A DNA stretch of 22,398 bases from a virus. The stretch spans positions 1-22,398 of the IMG/VR virus record IMGVR_UViG_3300017788_000196. One strand, given 5' to 3'. The position numbers were made by a program, and so were the translations under genes. Within the stretch, counting starts at the first letter, position 1. Every line of letters begins with the position of its first letter. Positions 16,059 through 21,497 of the stretch are shown here, one piece after another. The notes under the pieces are model-generated. The model was not told the origin of the DNA. It worked only from the letters and a program-made list of their open reading frames with translations, and ran no database searches.

Positions 16059-17226
16059 CTTCTTCGTCTGATTCTTCTCTGTTAACGATAGCATCCAGCT
16101 CGTTCATGTCAAATAAATCAGGTAACAAGAAATGAGGTTTAATTGCTTTTTCGTCTATTTTTCTTAAAACCTCTTCAGTAAAAACTTCTGGAGTAAATAG
16201 CTGTGAGGAGAAGATAGATTTACCTAAATGAGCAATTGCCCATTTTGTAGAAGATGCGCTAGCTGTAAATTCTAATTCTCCGGTTTTTTTATCTACCTCG
16301 AGCTTACCTCTTTCAATTCCGCAAATGTCCCAGGAAACAAACTCTTCCAAACCAACATAAGGATTCATACCATTAATGAATGAAATATGAAATTTAGTTG
16401 CATAAGGCCTGGTAAATCTTGTTTTCTTTGGTGTTGACGTAACGATGATCCCAGTTTTCTTATCGTTGCTGTCCTTGAGTTGTGCCTTAGAAAGCATAAT
16501 AACATTACTCATAGAAAAAATTGGACCGTCACCTCCTGAAGCTTCTTTGGTTGTCATAAAACTTCCAATACCAGCAGTGGTTGTGTGATTGGTACAAATT
16601 AAAGGAATTCTAACACCAGTTAAATCTAACGTGATCTCTCTGAATAGTCCTCTCATTTCTTTCGATCTGATACCCATATCCATCGCAGTTTTACCTTTTA
16701 AAGCATCTGCAGATTCTTTCATCGTCGTAAGCATTCCCAAAGAATCTAGAACCAATAAGATTTTAGGATCTGCTCCATCTTTTCTAATTTTTTTAACCTG
16801 ATCTACTAAATTGGCAACAAATACTTTAAAATCTGAAATAGATTTAATTGGCTGATACCTTACTGTGTTAGTGTCAATTCCGAATTTCTTTGCCATTGAT
16901 CGATCAATAGCTCCTTCAGTGTCACAATAAATCACATTATATCCTTGCTTTTGTGATTCCCTCACAATATTCATACAAAGAAAGCTCTTTCCTGTTTGTG
17001 GATCTCCAGCTATTCCCATTGATCTGTTATTAGCTACTCCCCCGAAAAGACTTCCAGAAAGCTGAGCATTTAGAACATAATTTCCCGTTCCTATCCATTC
17101 GGTAACTTCTGAAAATTCGTTTTCCTCTAAAATTGAACCAGCTTCGAATCCCTCTATTTTTGAAAGTTGCTTATCGAGTTCTAGAAATGAAAATTCTTTC
17201 TTGGGTGTTGATTTTTCTTTAGCCAT
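16045..17226 (-). CDS. uvsX: UvsX recombinase (RecA/Rad51-like)
   Basis: A 393-residue strand-exchange protein (T4 UvsX is 391 aa). Walker A GDPQTGKS (74-81) is followed by NIVRESQKQGYNVIYCDTEGAID, with the catalytic glutamate in CDTEGAID. Walker B is ILLVLDSLGML (156-166), and loop L1/L2 regions are near GIRSKEMRG and TTTAGIGSFMTTKEASGGDG. The C-terminal tail is acidic (ESDEEDGQE), as is common for UvsX and RecA, where it regulates DNA binding. It coats ssDNA produced by gp46/gp47 and carries out strand invasion that primes replication. It starts the recombination/replication operon after a promoter-like leader. Confidence 0.95.
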   Translation of the reverse strand: MAKEKSTPKKEFSFLELDKQLSKIEGFEAGSILEENEFSEVTEWIGTGNYVLNAQLSGSLFGGVANNRSMGIAGDPQTGKSFLCMNIVRESQKQGYNVIYCDTEGAIDRSMAKKFGIDTNTVRYQPIKSISDFKVFVANLVDQVKKIRKDGADPKILLVLDSLGMLTTMKESADALKGKTAMDMGIRSKEMRGLFREITLDLTGVRIPLICTNHTTTAGIGSFMTTKEASGGDGPIFSMSNVIMLSKAQLKDSNDKKTGIIVTSTPKKTRFTRPYATKFHISFINGMNPYVGLEEFVSWDICGIERGKLEVDKKTGELEFTASASSTKWAIAHLGKSIFSSQLFTPEVFTEEVLRKIDEKAIKPHFLLPDLFDMNELDAIVNREESDEEDGQE

Positions 17227-17258
17227 ATTTTCTAATTAATTTAATATTATAGACCTGA
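17227..17258 (-). promoter_or_regulatory. Promoter-like leader before uvsX
   Basis: Minus strand reads CAGGTCTATAATATTAAATT followed by AATTAGAAAAT and the ATG. It aligns with the leader of the lipoprotein gene (17836-17867): both have AGGTnTATAA, a short spacer, then TTAAATTAAT and an A-rich stretch. The shared block of about 30 bases suggests a common promoter class plus an A-rich translation leader. Confidence 0.45.
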
Positions 17259-17265
17259 AACGGGA

Positions 17266-17571
17266 TTAGATTTCCACCTTATGAACTGCAAATTTTATAA
17301 TCTCTGAATCTGTTCTCTCCTCGTTTTCAAATCTTCCGTCTATTTCGCGGAGGATGAATAGATCTTTTCCGATTTCCCTAGCTATCTCCTCGAGGGAATC
17401 CTTGTCTCTTGTCAAGTCTAAATCCCCGTGCCATATCTTTCCCTCTCCTAAAACAAACACATTTGCATTAAAATAAACCTCATTGTCTGGATACATGTCA
17501 CGATATCCAGATTTGGATCCACTGATCATTCTTCCCGGAATGAAACCTTTTGAATAAAATACGTCTTTCAT
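17266..17571 (-). CDS. Small protein upstream of uvsX, unknown function
   Basis: A 101-residue protein from ATG 17571 (MKDVFYSKGF). The reading frame extends to a TTG at 17592, but that codon lies inside the T-tract of the lipoprotein gene's terminator, so ATG is preferred. It has an alternating beta-type pattern (EVYFNANVFVLGEGKIWHGDLDLT) followed by a helix (SLEEIAREIGKDLFILREID). The gene lacks any motif I recognise. It ends 40 bases before the uvsX start and is read in the same direction. Confidence 0.6.
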   Translation of the reverse strand: MKDVFYSKGFIPGRMISGSKSGYRDMYPDNEVYFNANVFVLGEGKIWHGDLDLTRDKDSLEEIAREIGKDLFILREIDGRFENEERTDSEIIKFAVHKVEI

Positions 17572-17590
17572 TTTGATATTTTTAGTGGGC

Positions 17591-17617
17591 AATAAAAAAA
17601 GCAGACTCTCGTCTGCT
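17591..17617 (-). terminator. Intrinsic terminator after the lipoprotein gene
   Basis: Minus-strand hairpin AGCAGAC-GAGA-GTCTGCT, a perfect 7-bp stem with a GNRA-type tetraloop, followed directly by TTTTTATT. It lies 24 bases past the lipoprotein stop, so that gene is a separate unit with its own terminator. Confidence 0.9.
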
Positions 17618-17640
17618 TCTTCTATTCAAATTCTTTCAAG

Positions 17641-17835
17641 TTATTTCACTTGTTCTGCTGATTCAGCTGGTGCTTCTTCAGTTGGGATTTGAGCCGTTGT
17701 TGAGTCGTTTGCAGTTACTGCTGAAGAATCAACTTGCGCTGCTAAAGAATCTACTGTAGATTCTGAAGTAGAAGCTCCAGAACCACAAGAAGCTAAAACA
17801 AAAGCTAGTGCGAAAATTCCTAAGATTTTTTTCAT
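17641..17835 (-). CDS. Small secreted lipoprotein
   Basis: A 64-residue lipoprotein: basic N-terminus (MKKI), hydrophobic core (LGIFALAFVLA), lipobox LASC with the lipidated Cys at residue 17, then a short, low-complexity, Ser/Thr/Ala/Glu-rich mature part with no folded domain. Signal peptidase II would process it and it would be anchored in a host membrane. Gly-Ser follows the Cys with no acidic run, so there is no obvious Bacteroidota surface-export signal and periplasmic orientation is plausible. It has its own promoter-like leader and terminator, and sits among intracellular DNA enzymes. Small phage lipoproteins often act in superinfection exclusion or receptor masking; that role here is inference. 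Confidence 0.8.
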   Translation of the reverse strand: MKKILGIFALAFVLASCGSGASTSESTVDSLAAQVDSSAVTANDSTTAQIPTEEAPAESAEQVK

Positions 17836-17867
17836 GTTTTTTGATTAATTTAAGACTTATATACCTA
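17836..17867 (-). promoter_or_regulatory. Promoter-like leader before the lipoprotein gene
   Basis: Minus strand: AGGTATATAAGTCTTAAATT, then AATCAAAAAAC and ATG. It aligns with the uvsX leader over the AGGTnTATAA and TTAAATTAAT blocks. TATATA here is 22 bases before the start codon, leaving room for an A-rich ribosome-binding leader. Confidence 0.45.
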
Positions 17868-17882
17868 AAATGGAATTTGGTT

Positions 17883-18341
17883 TCAGCGGCAAAGTTCGTT
17901 TGCTGCACTAATCGCGATAAGTGTTTCGGGTTTCACCGCATAATTATATCCCATGCTCTCCACATATCCAACTGCAGCTTTTAAAACTATGTTAGACTTG
18001 TATTTTGGACTTGTATTGTAATCCAGATCGATCTGATGAATATCAATTTTTCCCTCAAATTTCAAATATCCTGCAACATCTATAGCTCTATTAAGCTCTC
18101 CCCAGAGTTTAGACCAAAGATCCTTGACCTTTGGAATAACTTCTCTCTTATAAATCACATGTGCTCCTTTGTTTTCATATCTAAAAACAACTGTTGTAAC
18201 GTAAACAGTTTTTGTTGCATATGACTGGCTATCACATCCCACATGTATTTTAGAATCCGGGTTTTTTGTTAAGATTTCACTTGTGTATGATAATAGATCT
18301 GGTACATTTTCTCCTCCGATCTTTTTAAATTCTCTCGTCAT
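17883..18341 (-). CDS. YkuK-like (DUF458) RNase H-fold protein, putative nuclease
   Basis: A 152-residue protein matching the YkuK/DUF458 family, predicted RNase H-like nucleases. Family-typical features in order: HVGCDSQ (33-39) with the first catalytic Asp D37, a beta hairpin VYVTTVVFRYENKG, a helix with E82 (LWGELNRAIDVAGYL), the KIDIHQIDLDYN strand with D105/D107, and a C-terminal VKPETLIAISAANEL. In the family the last motif usually carries an Asp after Ala; here it reads AANEL, with N148-E149 instead, which may alter metal binding. It lies next to recombination genes, so a nucleic-acid processing role is plausible. Recognition is by motif pattern only. Confidence 0.7.
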   Translation of the reverse strand: MTREFKKIGGENVPDLLSYTSEILTKNPDSKIHVGCDSQSYATKTVYVTTVVFRYENKGAHVIYKREVIPKVKDLWSKLWGELNRAIDVAGYLKFEGKIDIHQIDLDYNTSPKYKSNIVLKAAVGYVESMGYNYAVKPETLIAISAANELCR

Positions 18342-18350
18342 CTTTCTTCT

Positions 18351-18620
18351 TTATTTTCGAGAAAATTCCTTAACGAACTTTTCCCCCGAAACAAACCACC
18401 TAGAATCATCATCTAGTCTTTTTAAAATAAAGGTATGCTCGCTGACCTGCCCAATTATGAAATATTCAAGTTGTTCGCTAATCCATGTATCTTCGAGATC
18501 TGACATCTTAAGATTCCATTTCCAGATAAATTTAGTGGCATTTCTTTCGAAATACTTTTTATAATAAATCTCTAGATCCGAGCTAATGTCTTTGACTCTT
18601 CTAAAATTCTTGTCAGCCAT
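18351..18620 (-). CDS. Small protein upstream of the YkuK-like gene, unknown
   Basis: An 89-residue protein. Residues about 20-40 are basic and aromatic (YKKYFERNATKFIWKWNLK), followed by an acidic stretch (MSDLEDTWISEQLEYF), then a beta-rich end (FIIGQVSEHTFILKRL, SRWFVSGEKFVKEF). The C-terminal half reads like a small SH3- or PAS-like sheet, but no family is recognised. The stop lies 9 bases before the YkuK-like start, so the pair is cotranscribed. The start ATG follows TATAATAATTAAAAATAAACC, the same leader type as tube copy A. Confidence 0.6.
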   Translation of the reverse strand: MADKNFRRVKDISSDLEIYYKKYFERNATKFIWKWNLKMSDLEDTWISEQLEYFIIGQVSEHTFILKRLDDDSRWFVSGEKFVKEFSRK

Positions 18621-18643
18621 GGTTTATTTTTAATTATTATACA
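18621..18643 (-). promoter_or_regulatory. TATAATAATTAAA-type element before the 89-aa gene
   Basis: Minus strand: TATAATAATTAAAAATAAAC followed by C and ATG, sharing its first 13 bases with the element before tube copy A (917-940). It directly follows the terminator of the upstream gene, where a new promoter is expected. Confidence 0.45.
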
Positions 18644-18645
18644 AT

Positions 18646-18674
18646 AAAAAAGCCCCGGGGTTTCCGAGGCTTTT
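18646..18674. terminator. Intrinsic terminator after the 121-aa gene
   Basis: AAAAGCC and GGCTTTT arms enclose CGG/CCG with one C-A or G-T mismatch and a 5-base loop (GGTTT); in minus-strand RNA the mismatch becomes a U-G pair. The minus strand ends in GGCTTTTTTATTG. It lies about 20 bases past the stop at 18695 and separates that gene from the next. Confidence 0.85.
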
Positions 18675-18694
18675 AATTATTAGCTAAGATATTT

Positions 18695-19060
18695 TTAATC
18701 TCTGTACTTGTAATAGTTATAAACCTCTTCAATATCATCTGCCGAAGTAGTAATATGATCAACCGCCCATTGCTCAACTTTACCCGAGCTTTGAACCATA
18801 GAAACTAATTGATTAGCTTGGTCGCAGATTTTCTTCAGATTTGCCAATACCATATATGGTTTAGCTTCGCCTGGTTCTATTTCTATTTGTCCAGGAATCT
18901 CTTGAGAGAAAGTTGGTTCTTCCGCAACGTCCATATCCATTTCTTTCCCGCCCTCTGTATTTTCCATGTCTAGATTGTCATCAGCAACAGGAGTCTCTTC
19001 AACAGCGGATTTATTCATCCTGTCCTTTTTATAATCTTCCATTTGTTTTAGGTTCTGCAT
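18695..19060 (-). CDS. Acidic protein with a C-terminal helical domain, unknown
   Basis: A 121-residue protein. The first half is disordered-looking and acidic, with Met-rich repeats (DNLDMENTEGGKEMDMDVAEE). The second half is helical: VLANLKKICDQANQLVSMV, then WAVDHITTSADDIEEVYNYY. The latter pattern (W, HIT, A-D-I, VY-Y) resembles a short helical domain I recall from small proteins of marine T4-like phages; this is from memory and untested. A start at Met 7 is also possible. It has its own terminator and a TATATA element upstream, so it is a single-gene unit. Function unknown. Confidence 0.65.
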   Translation of the reverse strand: MQNLKQMEDYKKDRMNKSAVEETPVADDNLDMENTEGGKEMDMDVAEEPTFSQEIPGQIEIEPGEAKPYMVLANLKKICDQANQLVSMVQSSGKVEQWAVDHITTSADDIEEVYNYYKYRD

Positions 19061-19084
19061 AGTAATATATTATATTTCTGTCCT

Positions 19085-19092
19085 TATATATT
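19085..19092 (-). promoter_or_regulatory. TATATA element upstream of the 121-aa gene
   Basis: Minus strand AATATATAAGGACAG, 24 bases before ATG 19060, followed by a second AT-rich block (ATATAATATATTACT) that touches the start codon. Either could be the promoter; the first leaves a usable leader. Confidence 0.3.
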
Positions 19093-19130
19093 CTTCCGGC
19101 AGTAAATTTTCCCTAAAAAGAAGGCCATTT

Positions 19131-19361
19131 TTAAATTTTTTCCAGGATCTTGGAAAGAAAATGACACTTTTCATACTCTTCCTTGGAAGAAAAATAGTCT
19201 AACATTTCTCTGATTTCTTTTTTAGAACCTATTTTTCTAGCGATTCTAACTGAATCACCAAGCATAAAGCAGTTATACATGCTGTTATAAGCAACATCTA
19301 TTTGGGCATCTGCCTCCGCTTCAAATTGTTCTTCGCTTAGAATTTTTTCAAAATTTTTCAT
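19131..19361 (-). CDS. Small helical protein, unknown function
   Basis: A 76-residue, nearly all-helical acidic protein: KILSEEQFEAEADAQIDVAYNSMYNCFML, then VRIARKIGSKKEIREMLDYFSS and EEYEKCHFLSKILEKI. The helix-turn-helix-like repeats of alternating charge suggest a small protein-protein interaction module. The start is ATG after an A-rich leader (AAATTTAAAAG). It is transcribed divergently from the plus-strand gene at 19432. No family was recognised. Confidence 0.6.
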   Translation of the reverse strand: MKNFEKILSEEQFEAEADAQIDVAYNSMYNCFMLGDSVRIARKIGSKKEIREMLDYFSSKEEYEKCHFLSKILEKI

Positions 19362-19418
19362 CTTTTAAATTTGTTGTAAAAATAAGAATTTTCCCGCAAA
19401 GATAAAAATGTAAATTTT

Positions 19419-19426
19419 GATATATA
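19419..19426 (+). promoter_or_regulatory. GATATATA element abutting the start of the plus-strand gene
   Basis: GATATATAAAGGTATG: TATATA ends 5 bases before the ATG at 19432, the same spacing as at 11228-11236 (5) and 9786-9795 (6). If it is the -10 element, transcription starts near the A of the ATG. It overlaps a TTG at 19417 that could otherwise be taken for the start. Confidence 0.45.
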
Positions 19427-19431
19427 AAGGT

Positions 19432-20106
19432 ATGGAATTTTTGACCAGATATAGCGATTATCGAAATTCCCTAGTAAATGAGTTTGTTTTTACTGAGGAT
19501 CAAATAACAGAAAGCCTTATTATGCTAGAATCTAGTGATGAGCTATTTGAGTATTGGTATAATACGGTATTCGATTTTGCTGCCTTGATACCCGGAATTG
19601 GATCTTTTTTTGAGGGAATAAATTTAGTATCTTATGCTAAACAGGGGGAATACCTTTTAGCAGGTCTTTGTGCCATAGGTTTAATTCCAATATTTGGGCA
19701 ATATATTGGAGCAGGAGGTTCTCTTATAGTAAAAGCTTTAAAGGGAACGGGTAAAATAGGGTCTAAAATGCTCGCTCCTGTAGCCTCTTTGGTCTCTAAA
19801 TTTTTTCCCAAAATTACCAAGTTTTTAAAAAGCGCAGAATTTACCTCAAAGTTTAAGGGAATAGGAAAATACACAGATAACATGATATTAGCTCTGAAGG
19901 ATCTTTCAGCAGGGAAAAAGGTCGGTATTATGGGGAAGGTATTTACTGCTAGAACAGAAGGAAAATCACTTACTAAATTAGGACAGTGGTTAATCCCAGG
20001 AGGTAAAGGATCTCAAGCAGTTTCTGTCACAGATCCAAGAATAGCCTCTACTGCAGAAGAAAATTGGGAGCAGTTCATAAAAGCAGTTCCCATTCAAACC
20101 ACATAA
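19432..20106 (+). CDS. Hydrophobic glycine-rich protein, pre-toxin (PT-TG)-like or membrane-active
   Basis: A 224-residue protein from ATG 19432. A helical N-terminus (1-44) precedes two hydrophobic blocks: FDFAALIPGIGSFFEGINLV (47-66) and YLLAGLCAIGLIPIFGQYIG (74-93), with GAGG just after. The repeated (I/L)IPG(I/V)G and GLIPIFG patterns resemble the pre-toxin TG domain found in polymorphic toxins and in some T4-like virion proteins. The rest (105-190) is basic and Gly/Lys-rich (ALKGTGKIGSK, LSAGKKVGIMGK). It could be a virion-carried membrane-penetration or pilot-like protein, or an early membrane-acting effector. It is an isolated plus-strand gene with its own terminator region at 20104-20127. 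The family match is inferred by eye. Confidence 0.65.
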   Translation: MEFLTRYSDYRNSLVNEFVFTEDQITESLIMLESSDELFEYWYNTVFDFAALIPGIGSFFEGINLVSYAKQGEYLLAGLCAIGLIPIFGQYIGAGGSLIVKALKGTGKIGSKMLAPVASLVSKFFPKITKFLKSAEFTSKFKGIGKYTDNMILALKDLSAGKKVGIMGKVFTARTEGKSLTKLGQWLIPGGKGSQAVSVTDPRIASTAEENWEQFIKAVPIQTT

Positions 20107-20127
20107 AAAATCCGCCTTTCGGCGGAT
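20104..20127. terminator. Intrinsic terminator between convergent genes
   Basis: ATCCGCC-TTTC-GGCGGAT (20110-20127) is a perfect 7-bp GC-rich stem with a 4-base loop. On the minus strand it is followed by TTTTTATG, a strong U-tract that ends the zinc-ribbon gene transcript. On the plus strand it is followed by CTTCTATC, a weaker tail, so plus-strand termination is less sure. Confidence 0.85.
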
Positions 20128-20153
20128 CTTCTATCACGAGTTTAAATTTTAGT

Positions 20154-20939
20154 TTAGAATTTGTTACCGCAGGTTGGACAGAATTTCCAGTCTTGTCTGT
20201 TTCTAGTTCCACATTCTGTGCAATATGATCGAATTTCTTTAGCTTCCACATTTTTCTGTGAAGCTGGTAAAATTTGATATTCTATCACATTACATGGCCA
20301 AGAATTGAAATTACCATTAGCATCTTTAAAGTCCTGATCAGATTTAGATCCACTTTCTATTCTTCCCGTTTCTATAGAGTCGGATCTCTTGTTGGCATTT
20401 CTAAAAAAATCTGGTGATGATGTACTTAAGCTCCCTGCAACACTAGAAGTGTATGAAATGTTCGAGTTATAAAAAGTACTAGTTGTGGTTGAATTACTCC
20501 ATCCTCCTGTAGTGTTTCCATAGATATACGGATTTGTAACCCATGTTATTCCAGAAGTGGAAAATGCACTATACTCATCATAAAACTCAATTTTAACTAA
20601 ACCATTATTAGCAATGGCTTCTTTAACCTCTTGAGAATTGTTTACCTTGTAGGTAGAGAATTTGAATTTTTCGGGGGAGTCTAAAAATCTCTCTAGAAAA
20701 ACTCTCTGTCCAGGGTTAAGAATTATCCCTCTTTCAGAAATTCTTTTTCCGTTAATACTAATCTTAGCTAAGACCGGGGAAGTTTTTGGATTGAAAAGTT
20801 CAATCTCGAATTCATCTCCATCATTCAGATAAACTTGATCTTTTGATGATGGATAAACCTTTAATCGGTTTTTCTTTTTTGTGATTTGGGCAACGCACGG
20901 CTTAATAGCGTAATACCCACTTGTTGAAGTGATATACAT
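20154..20939 (-). CDS. Beta-rich protein with C-terminal zinc ribbon, probable virion or capsid-decoration protein
   Basis: A 261-residue protein. The N-terminal half (1-120) is beta-rich: DQVYLNDGDEFEIELFNPK, LAKISINGKRISERGIILNP, and RVFLERFLDSPEKFKF, a jelly-roll or Ig-like pattern with a conserved GxxLxPGQ loop. I recall similar domains in T4-like and some giant-virus proteins, but this is untested. The middle (about 125-190) is Ser/Thr/Asn/Gly-rich and low-complexity. The C-terminus is a zinc ribbon, C240, C243, C254 and C257 (CTECG, then CPTCG). A zinc ribbon on a phage surface-type domain is unusual. It follows a structured leader of about 100 bases and has a strong terminator downstream, so it is a single-gene transcript. 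Confidence 0.6.
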   Translation of the reverse strand: MYITSTSGYYAIKPCVAQITKKKNRLKVYPSSKDQVYLNDGDEFEIELFNPKTSPVLAKISINGKRISERGIILNPGQRVFLERFLDSPEKFKFSTYKVNNSQEVKEAIANNGLVKIEFYDEYSAFSTSGITWVTNPYIYGNTTGGWSNSTTTSTFYNSNISYTSSVAGSLSTSSPDFFRNANKRSDSIETGRIESGSKSDQDFKDANGNFNSWPCNVIEYQILPASQKNVEAKEIRSYCTECGTRNRQDWKFCPTCGNKF

Positions 20940-20963
20940 GATTTTTTAACCTATATTTAGCAA

Positions 20964-21035
20964 CTTCCTTCGTGTCCCCTTTCAAGACACTCCAAGGCTG
21001 GTAGACCCGGAAGCAACTTAGAGTTAAGTCTCTAA
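20964..21035 (-). other. Structured, GC-richer leader of the zinc-ribbon gene
   Basis: The 120-base gap between 20939 and 21060 is not coding. It holds three inverted repeats: TTAGAG/CTCTAA (21018-21023 with 21030-21035), CTTCC/GGAAG (20964-20968 with 21009-21013), and inside the latter GTGTC/GACAC (20972-20976 with 20986-20990). GCAACTT occurs twice, at the two ends of the larger stem. The block is visibly richer in G and C than its surroundings. With a TATATA element upstream (21042-21051) it could be a structured 5' leader or a small RNA; the TTAGAG/CTCTAA hairpin could instead end the 144-aa gene upstream. Confidence 0.4.
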
Positions 21036-21041
21036 ATCTAA

Positions 21042-21051
21042 TGTATATATG
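21042..21051 (-). promoter_or_regulatory. TATATA element before the structured leader
   Basis: Minus strand CATATATACATTAG, located 9 bases past the stop of the 144-aa gene (21060). It is about 100 bases from ATG 20939, far longer than the spacing at other genes, which would give that mRNA a long leader. Confidence 0.35.
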
Positions 21052-21059
21052 AAAGAAAA

Positions 21060-21494
21060 TCAGAGAAGTTCGTAGAGCTTATCCTTTTCAATTAGTTGCT
21101 CGTGAACTCTTCCAAGTGATGATGTTAATTTATCTACGATCTTTTTATCTGCAGATCTTTTTTTAGACTCAAGATGATTTAAATATTTTTTAGAGAAATC
21201 ATAAAGTATTACCTCATTGACACTAATGTTATATGAATAAAGTCCATTTGTTATCACTATGCTGTCTTTTTCTATTTTACATATAACATCATGAAGCTCC
21301 ATATACATAGAATGGGAAAGAGCAGAATAAACAAATTTTGTTTCTGAATTGGTCATTATATAATTTGCAATTTCAACTATCTTTGATTGATTGCTGTAAA
21401 GAGTTTTGAAAGCACTTTTAAGATCCTTACTCCTTCTTTTGGAAATATATCTTTTGATTTTAAACCAGATTCTGCCTTTTAATCGAGTAAACAT
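21060..21494 (-). CDS. Basic helical protein of unknown function
   Basis: A 144-residue protein with a very basic N-terminus (RLKGRIWFKIKRYISKRRSK), a helix (DLKSAFKTLYSNQSKIVEIANYIM), a beta strand pair (DSIVITNGLYSYNISVNEVILYDF), and a charged helical C-terminus (HLESKKRSADKKIVDKLTSSLGRVHEQLIEK). The basic tip may bind nucleic acid or membrane. It lies between the deoxyribonucleotidase gene (3-base gap) and the zinc-ribbon gene. No family was recognised. Confidence 0.6.
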   Translation of the reverse strand: MFTRLKGRIWFKIKRYISKRRSKDLKSAFKTLYSNQSKIVEIANYIMTNSETKFVYSALSHSMYMELHDVICKIEKDSIVITNGLYSYNISVNEVILYDFSKKYLNHLESKKRSADKKIVDKLTSSLGRVHEQLIEKDKLYELL

Positions 21495-21497
21495 GTT

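Noticed and set aside
16059-16094. Upstream ATG for the small gene overlapping uvsX
   Set aside because: It would force 50 bases of overlap with the uvsX coding region, whereas ATG 16058 overlaps by 14.
17572-17592. TTG start for the gene upstream of uvsX
   Set aside because: It lies in the T-tract of the terminator at 17591-17617; ATG 17571 is adequate.
19417-19431. TTG start for the plus-strand 224-aa gene
   Set aside because: The TTG overlaps the GATATATA element. The ATG at 19432 has the same spacing from TATATA as other genes.
19426-19432. AAGG as a Shine-Dalgarno before ATG 19432
   Set aside because: The spacing to ATG is one base, too short for 16S pairing, and no other start here has a consistent Shine-Dalgarno.
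19632-19883. Minus-strand ORF inside the plus-strand hydrophobic gene
   Set aside because: It is antisense to the better-supported 224-aa gene and has no recognisable features of its own.
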